From Bimastos eiseni (taxonomy: Eukaryota > Annelida > Clitellata > Crassiclitellata > Lumbricidae), in assembly GCA_959347315.1 (NCBI GenBank), contig OY365818.1, positions 7,985,961-8,049,960 of the forward strand: a DNA stretch of 64,000 bases, given 5' to 3'. Shown here piece after piece: positions 11,446 through 22,200 of this stretch (positions are counted from its first letter, which is position 1; every line of letters starts with the position of its first letter). The position numbers were made by a program, and so were the translations under genes. The notes under the pieces were generated by a model that saw only the letters and a list, made by a program, of their open reading frames with translations, made no database searches and had not been told where the DNA came from.

Positions 11446-12694
11446 AGCAGAGGGGAAGAACTAAACAGCTCGACCCGAAGGGGGAGAGGGAGACTGTTCC
11501 AATTAGAGGAAAATACATGAGAAAAACTCCTGGTATGGGCCATTACAGTGGACACGCGTGGGTTCTGTGGAACATACAATAATTCACGGGCAGCTAAGCG
11601 GAGAGAAGATGGAAGATCGTTGCCAATGAAACTTGATATAGCGCCTCTGCAAGAAATCTGCTCAGAGACGCTTTCTTCGCTAGCCTACATGGCGTTAAAT
11701 ATAATTTCAACGACAGCTAAAACAATTAACAAAACAGTGCACAGTCAGCTAAAAGATTCACCAACAGTGGGCCCACGCACAAGGGTGTAACCAACCAACG
11801 GATTCCCGTCAACAGATGACAGATGGCATGGATGTTCAGATGAACTGGACTGATGGAGTCATAAGAAGGACTAACAACACATTAGTCGAGGCTCCTGAGT
11901 TCTACATCGTGCCTCAGCAACTGAGCGTGTGGCCCCCGGTAGCCCTCTTTGTTTAGCCCACCTTCAGTTTTGACTAAACCAAACATCCAACCGGCCCCTC
12001 TGTCAGTTTGCCGCCCCCTCGCGTGTTCACCTATTTTGGAAAAGCCCAGAGCCAACACCGCTGACGCACAGATCTACCTCTCCGCTTCTGAAATGGTCAG
12101 CGAACCGACTGACCTTCAGTGAACTCTTTACCAGCCAGGGAATGCAACAAGACGTTTGCCAGTTCCTCGTAAAACGAAATTAAACACAACTCGATTAGGT
12201 CGACCGAATAAGTCATGATCCACTGTTACTGTCGTGTGCCGAAAAAACAAAGATCGTGCCTCCGCGTCCGAACTAAGCGTCGCCAATAAATTAATCTGAA
12301 CTAATTTTTCCACCAAGGGCTATGTGTCCAATTCTGAAATCATGTTGAAGACTCCAGGAAATCGTCTTAATGAGTCTTCGATATGAGACTGAAACCTATC
12401 TTTGAGTACACGTTCCATACAGCCAATCGAATGACTTATACCCTACCTAGAGCACACATCTATATAAATGCAGACAAGATACTCTGTGTGTATGTGTCTG
12501 TCCGGCTCTGCGTTTGCACAGTTTTAAAGCTATTGACTAGAAACCTTCCCGTTGGCTCGGGGAACACCTGGGACACCCAGTAGAGGGGTTGGTGAATCCG
12601 CGACCGCCGTCTTCCTGCTCTCCTGGGCCAAAAACCTGTCTCAACTCTCACCCCGTGCAACGTCGGGTTCCCCAGCTAGTACATGCATAAATGT

Positions 12695-12860
12695 ATACAT
12701 ACATACATACATACATACATACATACATACATACATACATACATACATACATACATACATACATACATACATACATACATACATACATACATACATACAT
12801 ACATACATACATACATACATACATACATACATGCATACATACATACATACATACATACAC
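12695..12860. repeat. (CATA)n tetranucleotide array
   Basis: About 40 units, with a CATG interruption near 12830 and a CACA end. The Tyr-Ile-His-Thr and Cys-Met-Tyr-Val open frames over it are artefacts. Confidence 0.95.
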
Positions 12861-12868
12861 ACAGGCAC

Positions 12869-14084
12869 TTTGTTGAAGCATTTTATTCGTAATTCAAGCT
12901 CGAATATTATAGACGCTGCAGTCGAAAAAGCTTAAATCTACCTTGTAGCTCGGATTTGATGGAATAATTTATTAACTCAATTGCGTGGATTGAACCTGTG
13001 GCTTTCCATACTCCAATTGCCATGCTTTGACTAAGATTCACGCAACCGGCGAACACGAGTCATTAACGACGCAGTTGGGCATTCCCCTACCACTGATGAC
13101 GTCATTTTGGAACCGCCCACTTCTACGAAAAGAACCGCATCTGGTGTGGCACGTTTTTGGTTCTGCATTGACGCCATGCTTTATGAATTTATTGCTCACT
13201 GGCTCACACTCTGATTGTTGTTGTACAGGCACATTGTACGGTTTTACGTATCAACAGAATTTTCAGATGTATGTGTCTTTCAATATCTACGGTTCCTTCT
13301 TGAGGAACGTTGCAATTCATATAGGGTTTGAAGATTAAGCTGATGAACTTGTGATCTAAGCGTGGTTTTCAAGCGTCTCATCCTTTCAAGAACTTTTACC
13401 CAGAATCCTTATCTGGTCACCCACCTCTCAATCCTCGACCAAAGCGACACACGCCTTAACAGCTACTCAGACTTCGCTGACCATCTGGAAACCGGACTCC
13501 GAGCTCCCGTGGATTACCCTTTGGACAATCCCTCTGATTCGATGCAGTGCTAGCGAGTAAGCTGGTGCCCTGCGCTTGGCATTCAAGTGGCGCTTTATAA
13601 GTTTGGAGATTACGATTACTTTCTTGAAAGCTGGAGTTTAAGAGCATACCTTCGACGACGGTTAGGCCTACCCGCTTGAACTCTTTGACTTTACGAATGA
13701 TGACTTTTCACCGACAGTTGCCTGTCTGGCTCTTTCGTCGTGCGGGCTTGACTTGTTTTAATTATAGTGACTGAAGTAAGGTTATCTTTGGTATCCGGAT
13801 AGAATGTGCCGCCGAGTAGTTACGGAAATGTTAATTATAATTATCTACAGTTACATTTTTAAATGAGTTGCAAACACCTGAGTTTGGATTTAGGGCTTGC
13901 TCATGATGCAATTACAGTGATGAGTTTCATTGCTTCGATGGAGGTCACTTACTAGGTCTGTCGGCCGTTGTACGGGATCTCATCGGCTTTCATACGAATA
14001 GGTTTTTTGTTCATTATGATAGCTATAGAGAACGTGTCCTTCACATTAACGCTATTTAATATTGATAGTAGCGTTTATTATTGT
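12869..14084. other. intergenic region, no gene seen
   Basis: Contains a family B repeat at 13484-13619 and a lone TGACGTCA at 13097-13104. Nothing else is recognised. Confidence 0.45.
13484..13619 (+). repeat. interspersed repeat family B copy
   Basis: One of the longer copies: CTGGAAACCGGACTC, then CCTCTGATTCGATGCAG, AAGCTGGTGCCCTGCGCTTG, AGTGGCGCTTTATAAG and the tail GGAGATTACGATTAC. Confidence 0.85.
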
Positions 14085-14091
14085 TGTCAAC

Positions 14092-14138
<47 letters not shown>

Positions 14139-14293
14139 TACTAATACTATTTATAATAATAATAATAATAATTATTATAATTATTATTATTATTATTATT
14201 ATTACTATTACTATTACTAATACTATTAATAATAATAATAATAATAATTATTATAATTATTATTATTATTATTATTAAACAATTATTATTATT
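14085..14293. repeat. (ATT)n array left of a non-LTR fragment
   Basis: ATT repeats with two near-identical inner blocks (ACTATTACTAATACTATT, then AATAATAAT). They form the (TAA)n tail side of the minus-strand element at 14294-14676. Confidence 0.85.
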
Positions 14294-14676
14294 ATAACGG
14301 TTTTATCAATTTCAAGTTAAAATTAATGGCGATGTCGTCCGAAGTAACCCTGCTCGTTAGACTCATGAGCAGCGAAAGTTCCCTTGAAAGCAACTGCGTT
14401 GTAGCGTTGAATAGTCATCGAGATGCACTATTAGAGGAAAGTTGTCTCCCTCTGCTCCCCAGTGACGCCGCTCAGTTTGTGTCCCAGTTCTGAAAGGAAG
14501 CTTTGGCCTTCGGAATTGATGGGGCCAAAGGTTTCGAATGCCACCGGTGAGAAGACGTACCTGGTGGCTAGCTCGGCGTATTTCTGAGTTTTGAGGATCG
14601 CCGCCCTCTCGGCCGCTGCGCCCGTTCTTTGTGACGTTTCTGGCAGATACGACATTGTCATTGTACCTGACACTTG
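14294..14676 (-). pseudogene. 5'-truncated non-LTR retrotransposon 3' end (subfamily 2)
   Basis: On the minus strand an open frame from 14673 encodes about 80 residues, including GAAAERAAILKTQKY, FETFGPINSEGQ and FLSELGHKLSGVTGEQRETT. These blocks align in order with the C-terminal region of the ORF at 35475-36134. Two adjacent in-frame stops (TAA TAG, about 14431-14436) follow, after which the frame resumes with MTIQRYNAVAFKGTF, so it is dead. The element starts abruptly beside GTT/ATT repeats and ends with (TAA)n, both read on the minus strand. It is similar to the fragment at 36357 but clearly diverged from the one at 35437. Confidence 0.7.
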
Positions 14677-15115
<439 letters not shown>

Positions 15116-15135
15116 TATTATTATTATTATTATTA

Positions 15136-15182
<47 letters not shown>

Positions 15183-15478
15183 TTATTATTATTATTATTT
15201 ATTGAGAAAGAAAACCATCTGACATAAATGCGGAAATGCTAACATGAGGGACGGTATAAAAATGTTTTAGTAATTTTCGTCCGAGGCACTATTATTATTA
15301 TTTACTCATTTAGCTTTACTTATTATTATTTTGTTATTATTATTAATGATATTATTATTATCAATATTATTATTATTATTTTAATATTATTATTATAATT
15401 TTAACTCTTACTATTGTTACTATTATCGCTGTTATTATTATTATTTTTATATATTTTTTTTATTATTATTATTAAGAG
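15116..15478. repeat. interrupted (ATT)n arrays
   Basis: Two ATT stretches (15116-15200 and 15290-15478) flank about 90 bp of unassigned sequence. Confidence 0.85.
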
Positions 15479-15483
15479 AATTT

Positions 15484-15690
15484 TATGTAGGCCTAATGGC
15501 CTAGAGCGCTTCTTCAAGGTGACTACTCAGAGGCACTCCCAACCCCAGAGCGGCCAAATAAAAGTCTTAAGATGAGAGAGGAATGCCTAGGAGGGGGTTC
15601 TAGGAAATGAGCGGAGAGTCAAAAGGAGGCCATTCCAGATCGAGGGGCCCACCACCGGTAAGGCGCGGCTCTGCCTGATAATATTTAATA
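15484..15690 (+). repeat. interspersed repeat family D copy adjoining (ATT)n
   Basis: Runs TTTATGTAGGCC, AGAGCGCTTCTTCAAGG, TACTCAGAGGCACTCC, then AAGTCTTAAG and a CATTCCAGATCGAGGGGCCC segment. The start resembles the family D copy at 37231, which also begins directly after an ATT array. Confidence 0.55.
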
Positions 15691-16200
15691 TTATTATATT
15701 TAATATAATTAACGTTATTTACGTTGATGCTATTTATATTAACGTTATTTACATTAGCGCTATTAGCAATGGCGTTATTTACATTAGCTGCATGCATTTA
15801 TATTAACATTGTCGTCTGATATGCTAAACCCCGCTTCTTATTCGAACCGGTGCGGTTGTCAGTCTCCGTCCATAGTACCGTGGCCCCGATTGCAAGGGAG
15901 TGGAGCGAGGAGGAGGAGTGGAGTGGGAGACGTGTGGCAGGGAGATCGACGTGTCCTTCAACGACTATAGCATAGTCCAATGCGTGCTCTTGTCTCCGGT
16001 GACAAAACGGGATGGTTGGAGCGACGCCGTATCCATCCGCTACGGCAAGGAAAGACCGGGATTTCAGACAGATCGATGATGTCAAGGCCTTGTTCGCCTA
16101 CCACCGCATTTAACACGGGCTTGGCCACTGGCCGCCGACATGTATCGCTAGCCATGTTCGGCGGGGGTGATTTTATCAAGTATTTTTAGAGTCGGGCGCC
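15691..16200. other. stretch upstream of the BCL3-like gene
   Basis: Starts with TTAACGTTATTTAC-type repeats (15680-15800). 15840-16190 is more GC-rich and has overlapping open frames of 60-95 codons on both strands, none recognised. It may be promoter-proximal sequence. Confidence 0.35.
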
Positions 16201-16202
16201 TC

Positions 16203-16247
16203 ATTGGTCGCGTCTGCTGGTTGAAGGTGAATTGTGTATATATATAT
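16203..16247 (+). promoter_or_regulatory. possible core promoter of the BCL3-like gene (inverted CCAAT and TATA)
   Basis: ATTGG (inverted CCAAT) at 16203-16207 lies about 31 bp before a TATATATATA run at 16238-16247, placing a start near 16270. AT runs are common in this window, so the TATA call is weak. No full NF-kappa-B site was noticed nearby. Confidence 0.25.
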
Positions 16248-16268
16248 GAACGACGTGTAGTTGTGTGA

Positions 16269-16456
16269 ATGTTTATATAGGCTTAATATGTAGATGTAAT
16301 GTGCGAGTGGTTATATAGCAAGGTCGAGCATTTCTGGACCAACGCAAACGAGTTGCTGTTTAACGGGCCGTCGTGTAGGCCTGTGCTCATATAGTAATAA
16401 GGTTTTGCAGGCACGAGGTCTGTAGATACAGTACGGAGGTCTAGTTTGCGATGTAA
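16269..16456 (+). promoter_or_regulatory. cluster of short upstream ORFs, three of them AUG-stop
   Basis: If the leader is unspliced, it holds ATG TTT ATA TAG at 16269-16280, ATG TAG at 16288-16293, ATG TAA at 16294-16299, a 31-codon uORF at 16299-16394 and ATG TAA at 16451-16456, all before the main start at 16558. Start-stop uORFs generally hold back ribosomes. An intron acceptor (TTTTAG) at 16485-16490 is an alternative that would remove them from the mRNA. Confidence 0.3.
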
Positions 16457-16557
16457 AATATAGTTAATCGCGCTTTACGATCAGTTTTAGGATAGTAAAG
16501 GGAGATTTAGTGGATTGGTACAAATTTAGGAGAATTTTAGGAGAATTTTTGAGAGAT

Positions 16558-19213
16558 ATGTATACGAAAGATTCACCGGCGTACGGTGGATTCTTAGACG
16601 AAGGCATGCCATTTGTGGACTTGAAGGATCCGTTGAGGCAGATTCCTGGTTCACGGACAAACGACGAGGATAAGATGGTAGCCGCCTGTGCCATTGCTGA
16701 GCTGGCTGGAGGGTGTGTTTCAGCTTACCGTCAAGGGGATTACGATGAAGACATGAACTGCCCTGAAGGGATATTCTCGGAGTGTCATAGGAGTTTGGAT
16801 GACGTTGAACGATCGGTGTTTGTGGGCAGATGGATGGAATCGCTGTTACGTGGAAAAGTAGTCTCCAGATATGTTCTTGGTCAGAATGAGGTAATGCCTA
16901 GACTGGTGAATATTCTCGAAGCAGACCATGGAACAAAGAGGAAGATGGAAGAGGAGACTGGGTTCGTGGTTGAGAAGCGCGCAAGAGTGGGAAATGGTAG
17001 GGATGACAGTCAAGGTTATAGGAAGACTGGAAAGGTATCGTCCGATGAGGATTGTCATCCTACAACCGTACAGAATCTAGAATCTCCCAACAATGACCGA
17101 TCACGTGGACATTCGTCGACAATAGCCCCTTCGGATTCAAGCAACAGGGAATCGAGTGGTGGCAGATATGTCAGATCTGCGATGATCTCGTCACACATTC
17201 CAGGACTGATTGAAGCCCACACAGAAGTCGGCGAAAGAGGTGGACGTTTTGTAAGGACATCGATGCGAACGACCAACCTAAGCCCAGTGCAATGGTCAAA
17301 AAACTCGTCCGATACCATGACCGGTGGTTCGCCTGTCGCCGTGAGTAATTTTCCGCCTGAGATGTTGAAATTGCACAGGAACGCAGAGCTTACCTTCAAT
17401 CAGGATTCCTCTGATCCTGTAGGAAATGTTAATAGGGGATCGCTGCAATCTTCTGACAAATTTAAAACCAATGGAGAGCAGTCAACAAGAGTTAAATCTT
17501 CACCTGTGCTTGCGGAGGCGTCTCTGGAAATTGGGAGCAGTTCTTCATCAACAAACAACACAGGTGACGCAATGAATGACGTAGCACTGAGAAATCGAGT
17601 CATTCTTCAGCATCCTTTGTTCAGCAACGAGGATACCTTGAAAAGTAACCGAGCCTCCGAATTCAGACAAACTACACCACCGTCAAGAAATGGTGGATTC
17701 AGTCATCCGGTGCATATGGTGACAAACCCAGAGAATCGTCTGCCTCAACTGAATTTTCTTCCGCCTTCCGATTGTGGTGTATCGAACAACTGCACTCCTC
17801 ATGTATCAATCCACGAACGTACCACAGGATATCCTGCAGTGGAATCACCGAGTTCAGGGTCAGGGGAGAGAGAGTCGGAGGAAAGACTTTGGAGTGACCT
17901 GGAAGCTACACGCGAACGTGACCTACTTAATTCTTCCCAGAGGACAGCTGAAGGATATGCCATTGCCCGGTACAATCCAATTCCGCGCAGCCATCCAGCT
18001 GGCTGTAGTTCTGATTATGCCTTAGTGCAAGGATCGTTTCATTCGGGTAGTATTTACGGTGGCTACAATGTCCCAGTTCTATCCCCAGAGTATTTCTCAG
18101 TTGCCATTCCTTTTGAACGGTTGACAATCGATGGGAAGATGCCGCAGTTACAGCGACAAACACCTGAACCAACAACTGGAACTACTTATAAAAACCACTC
18201 GGTCCTAAACGAGGTTTTTCGACGGACAGAAGCACCGACCAAGGACCATCCAAACTATAAAACTCAGTCTGTCGTCGCAGGCATGTGTCCTTCTATTGGG
18301 ACGCGAGAGATAAACGGCAGATGGACTGTGTGCCGGAGAGAACACGAGTCGAAACGGTTACATCGTTCAAAGAGCCTGTCGCCCTCAATGATATCAAACC
18401 TCGAAAGTGGTAACTTTGGTGCGTTGCAGTCAATACGAGCATATTACAAAACCCTGGGAAGGACCAAACCGTCTACGCGACTTGAAACCGGAACAGAAGG
18501 GTCAGTCCGAGCATACGACAAGATCCTGGGAAAGGCAACACCTTGGCGTCTTGAAACCGGGACAGCAGAGGAAGGGTCAGTCCGAGCATGTAACATGACT
18601 CTGGGAACGGCAACACACTCGAAGCGACTTGAAACCAGGACAGTGACGGAGGCCGGACGTTGCTCTGATTCACAAGAGTTCGTCAGGTCCACGGCAGGTG
18701 GAGCCGATGTGCCTATCGATCTGTCGAGTCGTGTTCGTAAACTGGAACAAAACGATTTGAAGAGCCCAGCAAAGGTAAACAACGCGGGAGAGAGGACTAT
18801 CGACTGTTGCTGGAGCAGAGGCGCTGAAATCTCGGGGGGTAATCTGCTCCAACCAAGAAGCACCCGATCTCCAGAACCTAGAACGACACTATTGACCTCA
18901 AAGGTCGTTTTTTCACACAAAATTGGGTTGGACGTTTCAGAAAGCCTTCTACAAGTGCCGTCACCCTCGATTAGTCAACAGGGCAGTAGTCTATCCTCGC
19001 CTGCGTGCATGCCGGATAGTCACCTGCCCCCGAAAAAACGAAGGATGCCAAACTTTATGTCCCCTGGTATGAACCCCACCTCTTCCCTGAGGGAAGTTCC
19101 AAACGCATCCACCGGTCAGGGCTTCGAAAAGTTTCCGGTTTGGGACAGCATTCCAGTATCTGGCGAAGAATCACTTGAACTCGAAGCAAGGACACAGCTC
19201 GAAGAGAAACCAG
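16558..19213 (+). CDS. BCL3-like: BCL3-like gene, exon 1
   Basis: Encodes residues 1-885, almost the whole non-ankyrin region, which is Ser/Thr/Pro-rich and probably disordered beyond residue 145. The donor is CCAG|GTAATT, leaving one base. The open frame extends back to 16468 after a stop at 16465, so an upstream coding exon spliced at TTTTAG|G (16490) cannot be excluded. Confidence 0.85.
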
Positions 19214-22200
19214 GTAATTGTAAATTGAATCTGATATTTATGAAGCGCCACTCGTAGAAAAAACTCTGTGACTTATAGGCAGGCAACCAACCACCTACCG
19301 ACGGGCAGACGTAGCAACGGTGGTTATATGTGCATTTATTTAGCCAATCAATCAACCTATATTTAGCTTTGAAAGACTGTGCTTGGATCAAACAGCCCTC
19401 AAGTTGATATATCGATGTCTCCTTTTTGACATATATTTATATAGTGCTACTTCTCGATGATGTAGTGGATTCTAGGTAATTGTGTAGTAAGAGCATTAGT
19501 AAGGTTAAGACGGTTATGGCGTTTTAATGCACACGCCTGGCGATCAACTTCTCTATGTAGGGTAAACCTTATTCTTAGGCTCTGTGAGGAAAGAAATTGT
19601 GAATAATTTTGACCAATGTCCCTACATCGAGATAAAACGAGCAATAGTTAGCAGTTCCTGTGTTGGTCATTCAGGTATCAAGTCTATGTATATCTCAAAC
19701 TAAACTATTGTCCTGCAGCAAAGCGAAATTTCTTCTCGTCCATTTAATTTCGAGAATGAATGGATAATAATCTGACTAAAACAAATTGTGGTTAGCGGTA
19801 ACAGGAAGAAACTCCTACACCGTTGGAAACTAGCATTGGTGTTGCACCAGACACTTAGCTGTACATGGTATCATTTGAAGCAGTGATCATACTTGAGATA
19901 TCTTTATATGCCAGCGATGATCAAACTAACACTGATGCGATATCGAACTACCAAAGTGAACATAGTATACGTCGTTCTGGCTACTTTGATTTTCGGACTC
20001 CATGATGCCCTGTGACTCGAGACATCGTTGAACAGTGTTAAACTGTTGAATACTATGACGCTTTTGTACAGTACAATTCCTTCAACAGTGTGATACTGAT
20101 CAACAGTGTGATAATGTTTAGCAGAGCAACACAGTGGCAGGTTACCTAATACCCAATAATTATGACAATATAAGGCATTATTCCCCAATAAGGAAACTAA
20201 CTGGACTGGCAATATCCATCCCATTGTGTTGTTCTCTGAAAATAATGAATGTTCTACAGAACTTTCCCAGGATCTTAGGTCAATCAGTTACCCGGATGAA
20301 GCAATTGCCATGATGAAACGTAATTTCGCCATGAGTCTGTGAGTGTCTCTAGTGTGGGTAGTTTGTCTGCAGCTGTGTCAATTAAAAACTACTGCAGGGC
20401 TGGAGTTTTCCGAGTTGAATCATAAGTTTGTTGCACTATCCAAATCAGGATTTTTTTTAACGCGTTACCGTAGTTTATTGGTTAGAGCGATATCTGCGAA
20501 TATCTTGTAACATGGAGAATATGGGCTTGGGGCTCCCCCTTAATAGTGCCACGTAGGGATCCAGTGGGGATCTGGAACAAGTCGGTCTCTCACAATTACT
20601 CATCAGAGATGGGCACGATTAGTTAAATTGCTAATAATCTATTTGCATTAAATCTTATAGACAATTGTTTAGAATCAGAATTAGCTACTGAAATTTTAGT
20701 CTCGCTTAGAACTAGCTAAATATTTTAACTAATTGGTTAGAATCAGCTGGTTGTCTGATGATTAGACAACCAACAGAATCTTTATAATTGCACGGTGCTC
20801 CTAAAACCTCCGATCCAGGGCTCACCTCTTTCAACTCCCTCCTAAAGGCAATAGATATTTTATATCTAGAGTTTCATTTATGTCATAGCCAAAGTAGGCG
20901 TACGTACATAATTTACTTTTATTAGTTTCATTTTTCTTCTGTTCTTTGTGCATGAATGTTATTTGATGCGAATTGTCAGCTTGATTAATAAACGAAGATA
21001 TAGTGATTATCTAATATACTTTTTTTCCAGCTCTGTTACTTGGTCATCATTAGATTTGGGTGCTTATTAAGTATACAGGATTATAATAATAATTCAATAG
21101 CTTTGGCAACAAGTTCATAAGAAAGTTTGTATGCACTTCACAGAATAGGTCACTACGACTGGCATGACTTTTAGTTGCCCTGTACAATATCATGATTGTA
21201 GTCTCGAGATATCTAATGTTCTAGTTAAAAGCTGAGCTCACAGCGCCATCTTATTCATGAACGCTGCGTCACATCAGAGAGGTTGTCGAAATATGCAGTG
21301 AAGACCAGGTCTACTACAGGAGGTAGAAGATCCAATGGAGAAGATGGACTGACGTTGATAAATGGATACCATGCACCTGCTTATCTCCACGTACAGCAGA
21401 GCGCAATAATTTCCAACGTTCAGAATCGATGTCCTATTTAAAGTCAAGCTCGGTTATTACCTTCGTGGCGGTTCTTATCGCTGCCCAGACCGACACGGTT
21501 TATTTCTGTGCGTGTCAAGTGTTTTGAAATGGTTTCGACAGAAGTTAATCACGGCATTTCCTTGAAAACTAGACCCTCCCAGCAATCGTTGTTGCTGAAA
21601 ATAGCATCGTTATCTAATAGTTCAACTATCACATACGTGTCCCCTCGGAGCTACCTGCTCGAAATAGTGAACCGTCTGAGGTAGTAGCGAGGTCACTGAG
21701 TGCAAATCTGATAATGATCAGCAAGTACTTCTTTGGCTGTGGTGACAGGCATGCCTCGTGTGACAATGGCGTGATTTTATAAAGAGGATGACATTTATGT
21801 TTTCAGATTCTAGACGTAAAGGCAATCTTTTGATATTTATTGTCATAATCATCTTCATCATCATCATCTTCATCATAGTCGTCATAGTCTTCGTCATCAT
21901 CGTCGTATTCATCATCGACATTGTCATCATCATCTTCCTCTTCTTCTTCTTCATCATCTTTATCATCTTCATCATCTTCGGCATCATCGTCATCATCGTG
22001 ATAATCATCATCATCGTCATCATTATCATCTTCTTCTTCATCATCTTTATCATCTTCGTCATCTTCATCATCTTCATCATCATCGTCATCATCGTGATAA
22101 TCATCATCATCATCACCATCATTCATCATCATCATCTTCAGTTCATGATACCAGTCATTTGGTGCGATGAGTACGAATAAAGGATTGTCCTCGGTCCCTT

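Larger units (their letters stand above)
10741..12690. other. intergenic region with old interspersed repeats, no gene seen
   Basis: Contains a family C copy (10841-10924), a family D copy (from about 11362) and otherwise unrecognised sequence. Open frames are at most about 110 codons and show no domain. Confidence 0.45.

Noticed and set aside
15798..16189. Overlapping 69-95-codon frames on both strands upstream of the BCL3-like gene
   Set aside because: No recognisable domain, and no splice pattern that would join them to a gene.
16510..16557. GTG at 16510 as the start of the BCL3-like protein
   Set aside because: A GTG start is not expected in an animal gene; the first in-frame ATG is at 16558. 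The open upstream codons could still be coding if an upstream exon is spliced on.
20604..20780. Complete hAT-type MITE starting CAGAGATGGGCACGATTA
   Set aside because: A similar left end occurs near 45115, but no matching inverted right end was found at either place.
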